A stretch of 64,000 nucleotides of DNA from Ardenticatenaceae bacterium (GTDB lineage: Bacteria > Chloroflexota > Anaerolineae > Promineifilales > Promineifilaceae). Each line of letters starts with the position of its first letter. Within the stretch, counting starts at the first letter, position 1. Of the stretch, positions 44,382 through 54,200 are shown piece after piece. Under the pieces are notes generated by a model. It ran no database searches. It was not told the origin of the DNA and saw only the letters and a list, made by a program, of their open reading frames with translations. The stretch is taken from positions 84,542 to 148,541 of the forward strand of contig JASJCR010000019.1 of the NCBI GenBank assembly GCA_030065875.1, written 5' to 3'. A program made the position numbers and the translations under genes.

Positions 44382-45599
44382 TTAAGCCGATTCACGGACA
44401 AATGTGCGGGTTAGAAAAATGGCTACGGCAAACGTCGAGGTGCCAAACAGGCTGATACCCAAAATACCAAAGATGTTGAGCAGCTCAACCGCCAAAAAGC
44501 TGGCCAAAACCGACCCTAAAAGACTAAATGATGCGCCCAGCGTTAAAGCTTTGCCGCGCCGATCGGGGGCTTGCTCACTGAGCAAAATCATATTCCCCAC
44601 AATTGAAAATTCAAATGAACTCCGGGCGATAAAAATACCGATCACGGCCATGATTAAGGTGGTTTCAAAGAGGGGCAGCATTAGATAGCCAATCAGGCCA
44701 AAGGTGCTGCCGATCAAAACCGAACGGCGTTTCCCCAGACGATCACCAATCAGACTAACCAGGCCGCTGCCCAATAAATCTGACATGCCAAGAAAAAAGG
44801 CCACAACACCCAGATTTGCGGCCGACAGGCCAAAGGTGTTTTGCAGCCAAACACCGTGGGAAATTAACAGGGAAAATCCGGCGATGCCGATACAAAATCC
44901 CGCTGCCATGACGCTCCACGTTGAGCGAGCGTTGTGACCCAGGTCAAAAAAGGAGGTTGTCGATGAAGAATCGGGCTCCTTTCTCTTTTGGGGTCGTGAT
45001 TCAGCGGCCGGCAGCAGCTGATACAATCCGCTGGCGATAAGCAAAATGAGGCCCAATATGACAAATGGAACGCGCCAATTTGTCAGTTCAATAAGCCACC
45101 CGATCAAGGACAACCCCAGAATTCCGGCCAGCGCCCAGGCGTATTCAACCATTCCCAAACCGCGGGAGCGCAGATGAAACGGCAGTTGGCCGCTCAGATA
45201 AGCGCTTAAATTTGGTCCAAAAGCAAAGGTGCCGATGCCTGCCAGAAACAGCCCAACGGCCATGATCGGCCAGGAACTGCTGCCCGCCACGATAAGATAG
45301 CCAACTCCACTGGCCAGCAAACCACCGCTCATCACCAACCTGTAACCACGCCGGTCGGCAATATTGCCAAAAATCGGTGAGAGCAGACCGGTAAATGAGC
45401 GTAGACCGATCAGGCGGCTGAGAAGTCGCTCAGATGTGTTTACTCCCTGGGCTATAAAACCGAGATAAGGAAAAAAGATTTGCACGCTGGTGTCGATAAA
45501 AACGCGGGTGACAACCGCGATAAAAATGAGGCGGCTGGGGAATTGATTGCCAGGGTTTTTAGCTGGCTGTGCTGTGGTTGAACGACTCTCTTTGCTCAT
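44382..45599 (-). CDS. MFS transporter
   Basis: A 405-residue major-facilitator membrane protein with about 12 hydrophobic helices. The loop 2-3 motif appears as GNIADRRGYRLVMSGG (G-x3-D-R-x-G-x-R/K type), and the second-half equivalent as LIGDRLGKRRSVLIG. A charged central loop (about 200-222) separates the halves. The substrate is unknown; drug/proton antiport is a common role. It is divergent from the STAS gene and followed by a terminator about 170 bp on. Confidence 0.9.
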   Translation of the reverse strand: MSKESRSTTAQPAKNPGNQFPSRLIFIAVVTRVFIDTSVQIFFPYLGFIAQGVNTSERLLSRLIGLRSFTGLLSPIFGNIADRRGYRLVMSGGLLASGVGYLIVAGSSSWPIMAVGLFLAGIGTFAFGPNLSAYLSGQLPFHLRSRGLGMVEYAWALAGILGLSLIGWLIELTNWRVPFVILGLILLIASGLYQLLPAAESRPQKRKEPDSSSTTSFFDLGHNARSTWSVMAAGFCIGIAGFSLLISHGVWLQNTFGLSAANLGVVAFFLGMSDLLGSGLVSLIGDRLGKRRSVLIGSTFGLIGYLMLPLFETTLIMAVIGIFIARSSFEFSIVGNMILLSEQAPDRRGKALTLGASFSLLGSVLASFLAVELLNIFGILGISLFGTSTFAVAIFLTRTFVRESA

Positions 45600-45644
45600 G
45601 TTGTTGCTCTATGATTTGGAATGGGTCGATTGGCCAGGGATTAT

Positions 45645-45652
45645 GATATAAT
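45645..45652 (+). promoter_or_regulatory. Extended -10 promoter of the partner-switching operon
   Basis: The sequence reads TG, one base, then TATAAT at 45647-45652, about 24 bp after TTGGAA; no well-spaced -35. GAGGAGG (45667-45673) is the ribosome-binding site of the STAS gene. Confidence 0.65.
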
Positions 45653-45682
45653 AGTTTCAGCCAAAAGAGGAGGATTATTTCA

Positions 45683-46027
45683 ATGGCAGATTTAGCCACT
45701 TTTGACGTCCAAAGCATGAATCGAGTTGATCTGGTTACGGTCAGCGGCCGAATTGACAGCAGCAATGCTGGTCAGTTTGATGAAATTTTAAAAGGGATTG
45801 TTGGCAAAGGCCGCAACAATATTGTTTTGGAGATGAACGGCGTTAGCTATATGAGCAGTGCTGGTCTACGGGCCCTGGTTTCCACGCTGCGGACTTGTAA
45901 AAGGAATCGTGGAGATTTGCGCCTGGCCGCCCCATCAGAGCGGGTTGTCGATGTGCTCAAGCTGGCCGGGTTAAATTCAATGTTTTCTTCTTATCCCGAT
46001 TCAGTTGCCGCGGTGGGGAGTTTTTAA
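45683..46027 (+). CDS. STAS-domain anti-anti-sigma factor
   Basis: A 114-residue SpoIIAA/RsbV-type antagonist. The STAS fold is clear (VSGRIDSSNAGQFDEIL, then the switch loop SYMSSAGLRAL). One of the two Ser residues in MSSAG is the phosphorylation site that controls partner choice. It should be phosphorylated by the HATPase gene product downstream and dephosphorylated by the SpoIIE-type phosphatase. GAGGAGG lies 9 nt before the ATG. Confidence 0.94.
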   Translation: MADLATFDVQSMNRVDLVTVSGRIDSSNAGQFDEILKGIVGKGRNNIVLEMNGVSYMSSAGLRALVSTLRTCKRNRGDLRLAAPSERVVDVLKLAGLNSMFSSYPDSVAAVGSF

Positions 46028-46113
46028 CCACCCCGGTGTGACCATTTACCCCACAAAAGAGAATTTTTTAGGCGAGCTGCTTCCGAGTATGGATATTCAC
46101 TCGCCCATCAAAC

Positions 46114-46539
46114 ATGAGCCAGGTTGAAGCGGTTTTCCCGGCGCGTTTCGCGGAGATTGCGCGAATATGCGCCCTTGTGCAGCTCGAAGCCGCCGCGGCC
46201 GGTTTTGATGAAAAAGAGCAGTTTCGTTTACAGCTGGCTTGTGATGAAGCGTGCACCAATATCATAGAGCACGCGTATGGGGGGGAAAACCGGGGAAATA
46301 TCCGCGTTCTTATTCGTCAACGTGACGGCTCTTTTTTGATTCAGCTCCACGATACCGGCCGTCCGTTTGATCCATCAAATTTTGAATTAGAGTCGTCGCG
46401 GCAACCTTCGGCCGACCTGGCTGAACTTCAGGAAGGCGGGTGGGGTCTACATTTCATGCATTCAATTATGGATGAAGTGCGTTTTGATTTTGATATGGAC
46501 CAGGGGAATACCCTGACCATGATAAAGGTACACCCTTGA
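46114..46539 (+). CDS. Anti-sigma-type serine kinase (HATPase, RsbW/SpoIIAB-like)
   Basis: A 141-residue GHKL ATPase of the RsbW/SpoIIAB class, which binds and phosphorylates the STAS protein and sequesters a partner, usually a sigma factor. The N box is CDEACTNIIEHAYGG (about 44-58), the G1 box LHDTGRPFDP and the G2 box GGWGLHFM. No upstream in-frame alternative start exists before a TAG. No sigma factor gene is in the window. Its stop overlaps the phosphatase start by 4 nt. Confidence 0.92.
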   Translation: MSQVEAVFPARFAEIARICALVQLEAAAAGFDEKEQFRLQLACDEACTNIIEHAYGGENRGNIRVLIRQRDGSFLIQLHDTGRPFDPSNFELESSRQPSADLAELQEGGWGLHFMHSIMDEVRFDFDMDQGNTLTMIKVHP

Positions 46540-49493
46540 GACAGCTGTCAGAAACCCTGGTAAATTATTTGCCGGTTCTATTGGTCCTCCTGACCATTAA
46601 CGTCTATGTGATCTGGCGGAGGTATCGATCACGGCGAGAATTAGTTCGTCGAGTGGCAGAGCTGGAAGATTTAAACAGTGCCGGTCGGCTGCTTGTGGCC
46701 GCTCAACTCGATTTTGACCAATTATGTGAATTGATTGTGCGGGAAGCTCAGGCGATTATTGCCAACGAGACCATTCAGCTGGGTTTTTTTGACGGGGATC
46801 TCTATCACATTCAAGTTCTTCAGGTGGGAGCGAATCGCCTGCCGCCGATGACTTTGGACCTCAGTGATGGGCGGGGGCTGGTGAGCTGGGTGCGCGATCA
46901 GAAAAAAACGCTGCTGGTGCGGGATTTTGAGCGAGAAAAAGAGAATCTACCCGCCGAACCGATTCATATTCGCATCGACCCACAGGAGAATAACCCCCCA
47001 CCCAGCGGGGGATCGGCCGTTTTGATCCCCTTGATTCGCGGCAACAAGACGATTGGCATATTGGCTGCCCATCACGAGTTATCCAATCAATTTAGCGAGC
47101 ATCAGGAACGACGCCTGTCGATTTTAGCCAATCAGGCCGCAGCCGCCCTGTCCAACGCGCGGCTGTTTGCGGCCGAGCGACAGCGCACCGCTCAGGTTGA
47201 ACTGCTGGGGGAAATCACCCGGAAAATCAACGCCATTGAAGATGTGGATCAGCTGTTTGGCCAGGTGGTGACTTTAACACAGCAAACGTTTGGTTACTTT
47301 CAAGTCAATATTTACGGCGTTTATGAGCCGCTTGATGAAGTTATTTTGCTGGCCAGCAGCGATGAGCGGCTGCATTTCGCCAGCGCCCGTTTTGCCGTTG
47401 GGGATGGGGTCATCGGGCAGGTGTTGAGCCATGGTCAAACGGAGCTCATCAACCAGGTGAGGGAAGACCCTCGTTTTTTGTGGGAGGTTAATAACAGGGC
47501 TGTCACTGAAATTTGGCAGGAGGTTGAGGCAGCGCTGGTGATTCCATTGGAAGATGACGGGGATCATTTTGGCGTTTTAGAGCTGCTTCACAACGAGGTG
47601 GATGCCTTTTCGCCGGCTGATCAGGATTTGTTAGAGAGCTTGGCGGCCAGCATTTCGCTGGCGATTCAAAAAGCCAAACAGCTGGCCCGGCAGCTTGAAC
47701 AGTCCTGGCTGACGGCGGCCAGGCTGCAGGTATCCAACGTGATAAGCAGCGCCAAAGATCTCGATGACCTCCTCGACAAAATTGCTTGCTTGCCCTCTTT
47801 ATTATCCGGTGTCGAGCAGTATGGCACCTTGATTTGGGAAGAAGAGCTGCAGGCGTACCGCCCGGGTTACACATATGGCTTGCGGCCGGGAGAAGTTGCC
47901 CGTTTTTCCAGGCAGCCGTGGCGCTTGGGAGATTGGCCGGCCGTTGATGCGGTACATGTCGGCCGCGAAACCTATCAATCATGTAAATTGGCCCCCTGGC
48001 AGCAAAGCGGAGCCGGCTTAAACCCACCGTTCCTGCGGCTGTTTCCACTGCTGGCCGAAACTCGATTATTGGGCATCATGTTTACTTCTGAAATCGAACA
48101 TTTGCCGATTCGCAGCAGCCGCATGATGCTCGACAACCCGGACGGCCGGCGAGTGGATTTGCTGCGCGATATGGCCAAGCAGCTGGCGATGGCTGTTGAG
48201 CGTCAGAAGCTGTTAACGGCCCAGGCGGAAGAAGCGTGGGTCAACACCGCCTTGCTGCAGGTTTCAGAAGCGGTTAACAGCTTGATTGATTTAAACGACA
48301 TTTTAAATACCATTGCTCGTCTGGTCACGCTGCTGGTAGGGGTGGAGTCGTGTGTGATATTGGTTTTGGATGACGAAGCTCACCTCTTCCGGCCGGTCGC
48401 CAGCTTTGGGTTAAGCCCGATGGGGCAGGGGATGTTGGCGACCTGGGAACTGACCATGGATGAAGCGCTGCAAATGGCGGTCACCCCTAAATCACCCTCT
48501 GGGGGGCCGCTGACGGGTCAGGAGCATTACCGGCTCGATCTGCCGCGCTGGCTGAAGCAAACGCTCCTGGCTTCTGATGGGTATGCGGTGCCGCTGCGCT
48601 CACAGGGGCGGTTGGTCGGTTGGCTGATGTCCGGCATTGAGGCGAATCGGCAGTCGATTCAGCCCATGTTTACCGGCCGGCGGCTAAACATCTTAATAGG
48701 AATCGCCCATCAAGCCGCAACGGCCGTAACCAATCATCAGCTTTATCAGGAAGCGGCCGAGCGAGATCGTCTGGAGCAGGAGCTGGTGGTTGCTCATCGG
48801 CTGCAAAGTTCGCTTCTGCCCGATGTGGCACCCTCACTCGCAAACTGTCAAATTGCCCATCATTGGCAGGCCGCACGCCAGGTTGGTGGGGATTTTTACG
48901 ATTTTATTCCATTGAAGGACGGCAGCTGGGGCATTGCCGTGGCGGATGTGGCCGACAAGGGATTTCCGGCCGCTTTTTATATGGCGGTGGCGCGAACTAT
49001 TTTGCGAGCGGTCGCTTCTTCACGTCTCGATCCGGCCGAAATTTTGGAGCGAACCAACATTTTGCTCATAAATAACACCGGATATGATCAATTCGTGTCT
49101 ATTTTCCTAGGGATATGGGATGCGCAAACGCGCCAGCTTCGTTATGCTTGTGGGGGGCACAATCCGGCCATTCATTTAAATGCGGATGGGAAAATGTCTG
49201 AACTGCAGGCTCCGGGAATGATTTTGGGGGTTTTCCATGAAGCGGAATTTGTCACCCATGAGGTAAGTTTCGCTCCTGGAGACGTCGTCCTCTTTTTTAC
49301 TGACGGAGTTTCTGAAGCGACAAACGGCAATTTTGATGAGTTTGGCGTAGAGCGATTGGTCCTTTCCGCGGCCGAATCCCGGTCCAGCCACCCATCCGTC
49401 ATCGTCAGCGAAGTTTTGGGTGCTATAAAAGATTTTGTAGGGACCACACCTCAATCTGATGACCTGACGTTAGTGGTAATGAAAGTATATTAG
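46536..49493 (+). CDS. Membrane-anchored multi-GAF SpoIIE-type protein phosphatase
   Basis: A 985-residue PP2C-family phosphatase, the input arm of the partner switch. A TTG start overlaps the kinase stop (TTGA). The first 28 residues include a transmembrane helix (YLPVLLVLLTINVYVIW). About four GAF-like sensor domains occupy 50-740, and the SpoIIE domain about 765-985, with ARQVGGDFYDFIPL, then VADVADKGFPAAFYMA, YACGGHNPAIH and DDLTLVV. The metal-binding Asp residues are in GGDFYD, VADVADKG and SDDLTLVV. Ligand or redox sensing by the GAF array would set phosphatase activity. Confidence 0.93.
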   Translation: MRQLSETLVNYLPVLLVLLTINVYVIWRRYRSRRELVRRVAELEDLNSAGRLLVAAQLDFDQLCELIVREAQAIIANETIQLGFFDGDLYHIQVLQVGANRLPPMTLDLSDGRGLVSWVRDQKKTLLVRDFEREKENLPAEPIHIRIDPQENNPPPSGGSAVLIPLIRGNKTIGILAAHHELSNQFSEHQERRLSILANQAAAALSNARLFAAERQRTAQVELLGEITRKINAIEDVDQLFGQVVTLTQQTFGYFQVNIYGVYEPLDEVILLASSDERLHFASARFAVGDGVIGQVLSHGQTELINQVREDPRFLWEVNNRAVTEIWQEVEAALVIPLEDDGDHFGVLELLHNEVDAFSPADQDLLESLAASISLAIQKAKQLARQLEQSWLTAARLQVSNVISSAKDLDDLLDKIACLPSLLSGVEQYGTLIWEEELQAYRPGYTYGLRPGEVARFSRQPWRLGDWPAVDAVHVGRETYQSCKLAPWQQSGAGLNPPFLRLFPLLAETRLLGIMFTSEIEHLPIRSSRMMLDNPDGRRVDLLRDMAKQLAMAVERQKLLTAQAEEAWVNTALLQVSEAVNSLIDLNDILNTIARLVTLLVGVESCVILVLDDEAHLFRPVASFGLSPMGQGMLATWELTMDEALQMAVTPKSPSGGPLTGQEHYRLDLPRWLKQTLLASDGYAVPLRSQGRLVGWLMSGIEANRQSIQPMFTGRRLNILIGIAHQAATAVTNHQLYQEAAERDRLEQELVVAHRLQSSLLPDVAPSLANCQIAHHWQAARQVGGDFYDFIPLKDGSWGIAVADVADKGFPAAFYMAVARTILRAVASSRLDPAEILERTNILLINNTGYDQFVSIFLGIWDAQTRQLRYACGGHNPAIHLNADGKMSELQAPGMILGVFHEAEFVTHEVSFAPGDVVLFFTDGVSEATNGNFDEFGVERLVLSAAESRSSHPSVIVSEVLGAIKDFVGTTPQSDDLTLVVMKVY

Positions 49494-49607
49494 GGAGTGC
49501 TAAGTCAGAAATTCCCACTGAATGCACGCCGAAGCGCTCGAATATGGATTACAGGTGGCCTTCGCAAGAATTCGCTTCTCTGTAATCGCAAACTAAGGAT
49601 AATAACA

Positions 49608-50378
49608 ATGATAAGAATTGGTAAAAACAGCCCAAGAACTCAGGATGAGCTGCTGCTTGCGCCGCCGACAACGGAGATGACGAGCGCGGCCGCAGAATCA
49701 TGGCGTGTATTTCGCATAATGGGGGAGTTTGTGGAGGGGTTTGAGGCCTTGGCCGGCGTAGATCGGGCGGTCACCATTTTTGGATCAGCCCGGGTCAGGG
49801 AGAATGATGGCAGCGAATGGTATCAAAAGGCGGTCGACGTCGCCAATCATCTGGGGAAAGCGGGCTTTTCTATCTTGACGGGCGGTGGACCGGGCATCAT
49901 GGAAGCGGCCAATAAAGGTGCGCGGGATGCGGGAGTAAAATCTATAGGGTTAAATATCGCATTGCCGTTTGAGCAGCACGTCAATCCTTATGTTGATATC
50001 ATGATAGATTTTCGCTACTTTTTTGTACGCAAAACGATGCTGGTCAAATATTCACAGGCGTTTGTGGTTATGCCGGGTGGGTTTGGCACGATGGATGAGC
50101 TTTTTGAGGCATTGACATTAATCCAAACTGGGAAAATTCACAATTTCCCTGTCGTTCTCTTTGGCGTATCCTATTGGAGTGGTTTAATTGATTGGTTAAA
50201 AAATACGATGCTGCCCAACGGCAAAATCTCCGCGGCCGATCTTGATTTGATCTTAGTCACCGATTCGGTTGAAGAGACGTGTGATTATATTGTAGCCGGT
50301 ACCGAAAATGGAGAGGATCGGCAGCAAAAAGAAGCGGACGCTCGAGCGGTTACCCGTCAGGCGGTTAGCAAACAATAG
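49608..50378 (+). CDS. LOG-family protein (lysine decarboxylase-like fold)
   Basis: A 256-residue protein of the LOG/TIGR00730 family. The two diagnostic motifs are GGGPGIMEAANKGA and PGGFGTMDELFE. Family members are nucleotide 5'-monophosphate phosphoribohydrolases acting on cytokinin nucleotides or other purine and pyrimidine nucleotides. The frame is open further upstream, but AAGGA 8 nt before the ATG at 49608 and the lack of conserved residues upstream fix the start. It follows the phosphatase gene by 114 bp. Confidence 0.92.
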   Translation: MIRIGKNSPRTQDELLLAPPTTEMTSAAAESWRVFRIMGEFVEGFEALAGVDRAVTIFGSARVRENDGSEWYQKAVDVANHLGKAGFSILTGGGPGIMEAANKGARDAGVKSIGLNIALPFEQHVNPYVDIMIDFRYFFVRKTMLVKYSQAFVVMPGGFGTMDELFEALTLIQTGKIHNFPVVLFGVSYWSGLIDWLKNTMLPNGKISAADLDLILVTDSVEETCDYIVAGTENGEDRQQKEADARAVTRQAVSKQ

Positions 50379-50395
50379 AACATGATTTAACTACA

Positions 50396-50430
50396 CATGG
50401 AGGCTTATCCGCAGGCGGACGGCTTCCATG
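50396..50430 (+). terminator. Hairpin after the LOG-family gene
   Basis: Outer arms CATGGAGGC and GCTTCCATG (one G-T pair) enclose an inner TCCGC/GCGGA stem. A weakly T-rich stretch (GTTTATCTTT) follows. Confidence 0.6.
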
Positions 50431-50468
50431 ACGTTTATCTTTAAACTTAAGACCTCCCACTACATCTT

Positions 50469-51215
50469 ATGCAGCGACGACATTTAAAAATCTTTAGCCC
50501 AGCCATTGGTCGAGACATGAATATTTTGGTATTTGGTCACCTTGGGGCGCCAGTTATTGCTTTCCCGACCTATGGAACCCCATATCATGAATATGAAGAT
50601 CATGGGATGATGACCACCCTGGCCCATCTGATCGACGATGGCAAAATTAGAGTGTACTGTCTGGAGTCAATCGATCATGAATCATGGCTGCACACCCATC
50701 TTGATCCACACTGGCGTGCGGTTCGTCATCACGCTTATCAAGATTTCATGATGAATAACGTCGTGCCTCTTGTGCGCCAGGATTGTCAAGACGACGGGAT
50801 TCGCCTGGCGGTGATGGGTTGCGATCTTGGTGCATTTCACGCCATTAATTTTGCGCTTAAATTTCCGGATATTTTTCACTATGCTCTGGGGATGAGCGGG
50901 CTGTATGACGCTGACGCCCTGTGCAACGGCACGGCCGATTCGCTTGATTATTATTACAACAATCCGATGGCCTATATTGCCAATTTAGAAGAAGACGAAT
51001 TGTCCCATGTCCAGGAAAACACGCATATTACCCTCGTGTGTGGGCAGGGAGAATGGGATGAGCGCAGTCGGGATGAAACCGGGCGTTTAGCCGCGCAACT
51101 GGCTGAAAAAGAGATTAGCCACGAGTATGATTTATGGGGGTTTGACGTGACACCGGATTGGTATTGGTGGAATAAGCAGGCGGATTTTCACCTGAGTAAA
51201 ACCCTGGCCGGCTGA
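50469..51215 (+). CDS. Esterase-fold (alpha/beta hydrolase) protein with Asp at the nucleophile position
   Basis: A 248-residue protein of the esterase/alpha-beta hydrolase clan (COG4947-like by style). The N-terminus (SPAIGRDMNILVFGHLGAPVIAFPT) and the end block (WGFDVTPDWYWWNKQADFHL) fit that group. The nucleophile elbow, expected as GxSxG before AYHA, reads MGCDLGAFHAINFALKFPD, so the serine is Asp. Either the enzyme uses an Asp nucleophile, as dehalogenases and epoxide hydrolases do, or it has lost ester hydrolysis. It converges with the kinase gene through a word array. Confidence 0.75.
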   Translation: MQRRHLKIFSPAIGRDMNILVFGHLGAPVIAFPTYGTPYHEYEDHGMMTTLAHLIDDGKIRVYCLESIDHESWLHTHLDPHWRAVRHHAYQDFMMNNVVPLVRQDCQDDGIRLAVMGCDLGAFHAINFALKFPDIFHYALGMSGLYDADALCNGTADSLDYYYNNPMAYIANLEEDELSHVQENTHITLVCGQGEWDERSRDETGRLAAQLAEKEISHEYDLWGFDVTPDWYWWNKQADFHLSKTLAG

Positions 51216-51297
51216 ATAATAGCTAATTGCTAATGGCCAGTAGCTAATAGCTAAATTGTTAGCGATTGACAAATGGTAAATAGCAATTAGCCATTAC
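51216..51297. repeat. Word array (TAGCTAATTGCTAATGGC / GCAATTAGCCATT)
   Basis: The left half uses TAGCTAATTGC words and the right half the complementary GCAATTAGCCATT words, forming an imperfect inverted repeat between convergent genes. The last two residues and stop of the kinase gene (51287) are part of it. Confidence 0.75.
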
Positions 51298-54200
51298 AAA
51301 CGGGGTTTTCCACCTGCTGCCAGGTGTTGGCCGAGTTTGAGATCGCCCCTTCAGGCCAGGTCAATATTTCACCCGCATAGCTGACCTGTATGGCCATGCC
51401 AAAGGGGCTGGTCAATAACTCAAGATCGTTTCCGATTGTTGCGACCTGCATCTCTACAACCCAAATCGTATCAGTCAGGGGGCTGACGCTGACTTCCCAT
51501 TCCGGATCAACGGTATTTTCCCAGAAATTACCGTCATTGTTGGTGCCGTCCCCTACACGGTAAACGCCGGCGCCGTCACGGCCGATTTGCAGCTGACGGT
51601 CGCTAATATCCGGATCACCCCCATCTCGGGTGGTGTCAATTAGAACACGAACAGATTCGGTTACCAGATTGGATTGTCCCTCTATCAGAAAAGCAAAATA
51701 AAGATTCTCATTGTCCCGCTGGACGTAGGCGGTCGTTATGCGTTCGGGATTGGCGGTTGACTGGAAAACCTGCAGCGGGGCTCCACCCCATTCCGCCACG
51801 GTGAAAGTCCCATCCAGGGTGGGAGATGTGGTGGTGCATACAATGGCCACTTCAGTGGTGCCATCCGGGGTGAGGGATGCCGTTGGCGTCAACGTGTGGG
51901 TGGGTGAAGCGGTGGGCGAGGGAGACGCGGTGGGGGTGGCCGACGCGGTGGGCGAAGCGGTTACGGTCGCCGTTGGGGTGCTGGTTGCGGTCGCCGTAGG
52001 CGTCGCGGTTGGGGTACCGGTGGCGGTCGGTGTCGGCCCTACCGTACTGGTTGCTGTCGGAACGGTTGGGCTGGGTGTTGGGGTATCTTCGGGCGTGGCT
52101 GTTATGGTTGGGGTCACGGTCGGCCCAGATAGAGGATCTGACCCACTGCCGATTTCCACGCCATCATTGATGCCGTCCCCGTCGGTATCCGCATCGCGAG
52201 GATCAGTGCGATAGCGATTCACTTCATCTCCGTCGAGAAGCAAATCGTTGTCGGTATCTCTATTGGTGGGATTGGTGCCCAGCTCGAGGACTTCCTGCCC
52301 ATCGGTGAGGCCATCATCATCACTGTCCGGATCATCGGGATCGGTTAACGTGACGTCAAGTTCCTGCCGGTCGCTCAACCCATCATTATCCCGATCACTT
52401 CCCTCGACCGTGGGGGAGGGGGTGAGGGCGATTTGAGTGGCGCTGTAGATCGCCGTGGCGGTTACCGCCTCGGCCGTCCCGGTTATATCGTCTGCGTCAA
52501 TTGCCGGTGTCGGAGTAAAATACGAGAAGCCGCTGCTGGTGGGATCCGGCCCAAACCCCAAATCGGATAGAAAACCGGACGTGCTGCGCCAGCCAAAGGT
52601 GACGCAGGCCACGAGCAGCGCCCCCAAAATCAAAAATCCTAACAAATAGCCGATCCCCATTGACAGCAGGCCGCTGATGTCCGCTTCACCGGTTAATGTT
52701 TTTCGCGATCCATCGCTTTGAGCGATTTTGACATCGTAATCATAGGTAAATTTATCCCCAAACAGCTTGAACTGGCTTTCCAGGGGCATTTGGACCTGGA
52801 CTTGACGGCCGGGTTCAATGCGCACCGGGGCGAGCTGCCCCTTCAGACGCAGCCGCTGTTCATCAGAAGCCAATCCAACCTGAAACGTATCGGTTGAATT
52901 TCCAAGATTTTTAATGGTGACGGTGATGGTTTCCGGCACTTGTATATGCAGCGGTTCCAGCCGCGCATCAAAGGCGTGGTAGGCGCCAACCAGGACGGCA
53001 CCGTTGACACCAATGTCGAGACCGGGACGCTGTTGGGAAACCACTTCAATGCGAAATTTTTGCCGGCCGACCGGTGTGTCCGGCCGGCGAGGGGGGCGGA
53101 TTTGAATTTGCAGCTGGGCGCTGTCGTGTGGGGGCACATCGACAAAACCATCCGGCATCGTCAGCCAGTCGGCGGGAATCCCCTGCACGCGGATGTTTAC
53201 CCGATCCGGGTATTCGGTGCGATTGACCACCTCGACCCCCAGCGTCGTCGGTTGACCCGGTTCGGCTGGCACCCGTTCGCGGGTCAAATAAAGTCCCAAA
53301 GGGGTGGATGGTGGGTCTGACTGCGGGTTTGCGGGAGGGATCGCCTGCGTGGGCTGCCCGGTCCGTCTTGGTGGTTCGGTCGGCCGTTCATACTTTGGCA
53401 AATCGGTGATCGTTTGCCCGTGCGCCTGATCGAGCTCCAGGGTCAGCGTATACGGTCCTACCTGAACATGGGTACCCGATTTCAGCGGTTTTAACTCGTT
53501 GGGGCGAATGCGACGGCCGTCGACAAAGGTGCCGTTCAGACCCCCAAGATCGACAACGGTCCACCCGGTTTCAGAAGCCTGGAAGCGGGCGTGGTGGCGA
53601 CTCACCCCGTCACTGGGCAAAACCATGTCGTTGTCTGCGCCCCGGCCGAGAGTGATAATCGGATCGGTCAGGGGCATGTAGTTGGCGGTTCGCCCTTCTG
53701 CTTCGATGCGCAGGTGGAAGCCCGGAGGGGCTTTGTCAGCCGCTTCGGCCAAAATGGCGTCTTGCGTGGCTGCCCGGCGTACAAAGCGAGTGGGTGAGTC
53801 AGATAGCGAGAAGAGCGCGCTTTGCAGAATGGTCGCGACCTGCTCGCCATCTTCAAACCGGTCGTCCGCTTCTTTGGCCAGCATGCGCATCAAAATCGAA
53901 TCGATAAGTGGGGGGACATCCGGCCGGACCTCGCTTGGAGGCGGGGGCATTTCGCCCCGAATGTGATTGGCGAGCGCTTCCGAGAGCGATTTAAAGGGAA
54001 AAGACGGTTTATTGGTAATTAATTCGTACAGCACAACGCCAAGCGAGTATAAATCGCTGCGGCCGTCGAGCGGCATTCCCTGGCACTGTTCCGGAGACAT
54101 ATAAATGGGGGTCCCCATGGTCATGCCGGTTTGGGTTTGCACCGTTCCTTCGTGGACCTTAACCAAGCCAAAATCGGTTAAAACGGCGCGAAACGGGTAT

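Noticed and set aside
49548..49586. ATTACAG/CTGTAAT arms before the LOG gene as a riboswitch
   Set aside because: Only a 7-bp outer stem with no conserved inner structure; too weak to support a regulatory RNA.
51738..52214. Val/Gly-rich frame antisense to the kinase stalk
   Set aside because: It is the complement of the Thr/Pro linker repeat; low complexity.
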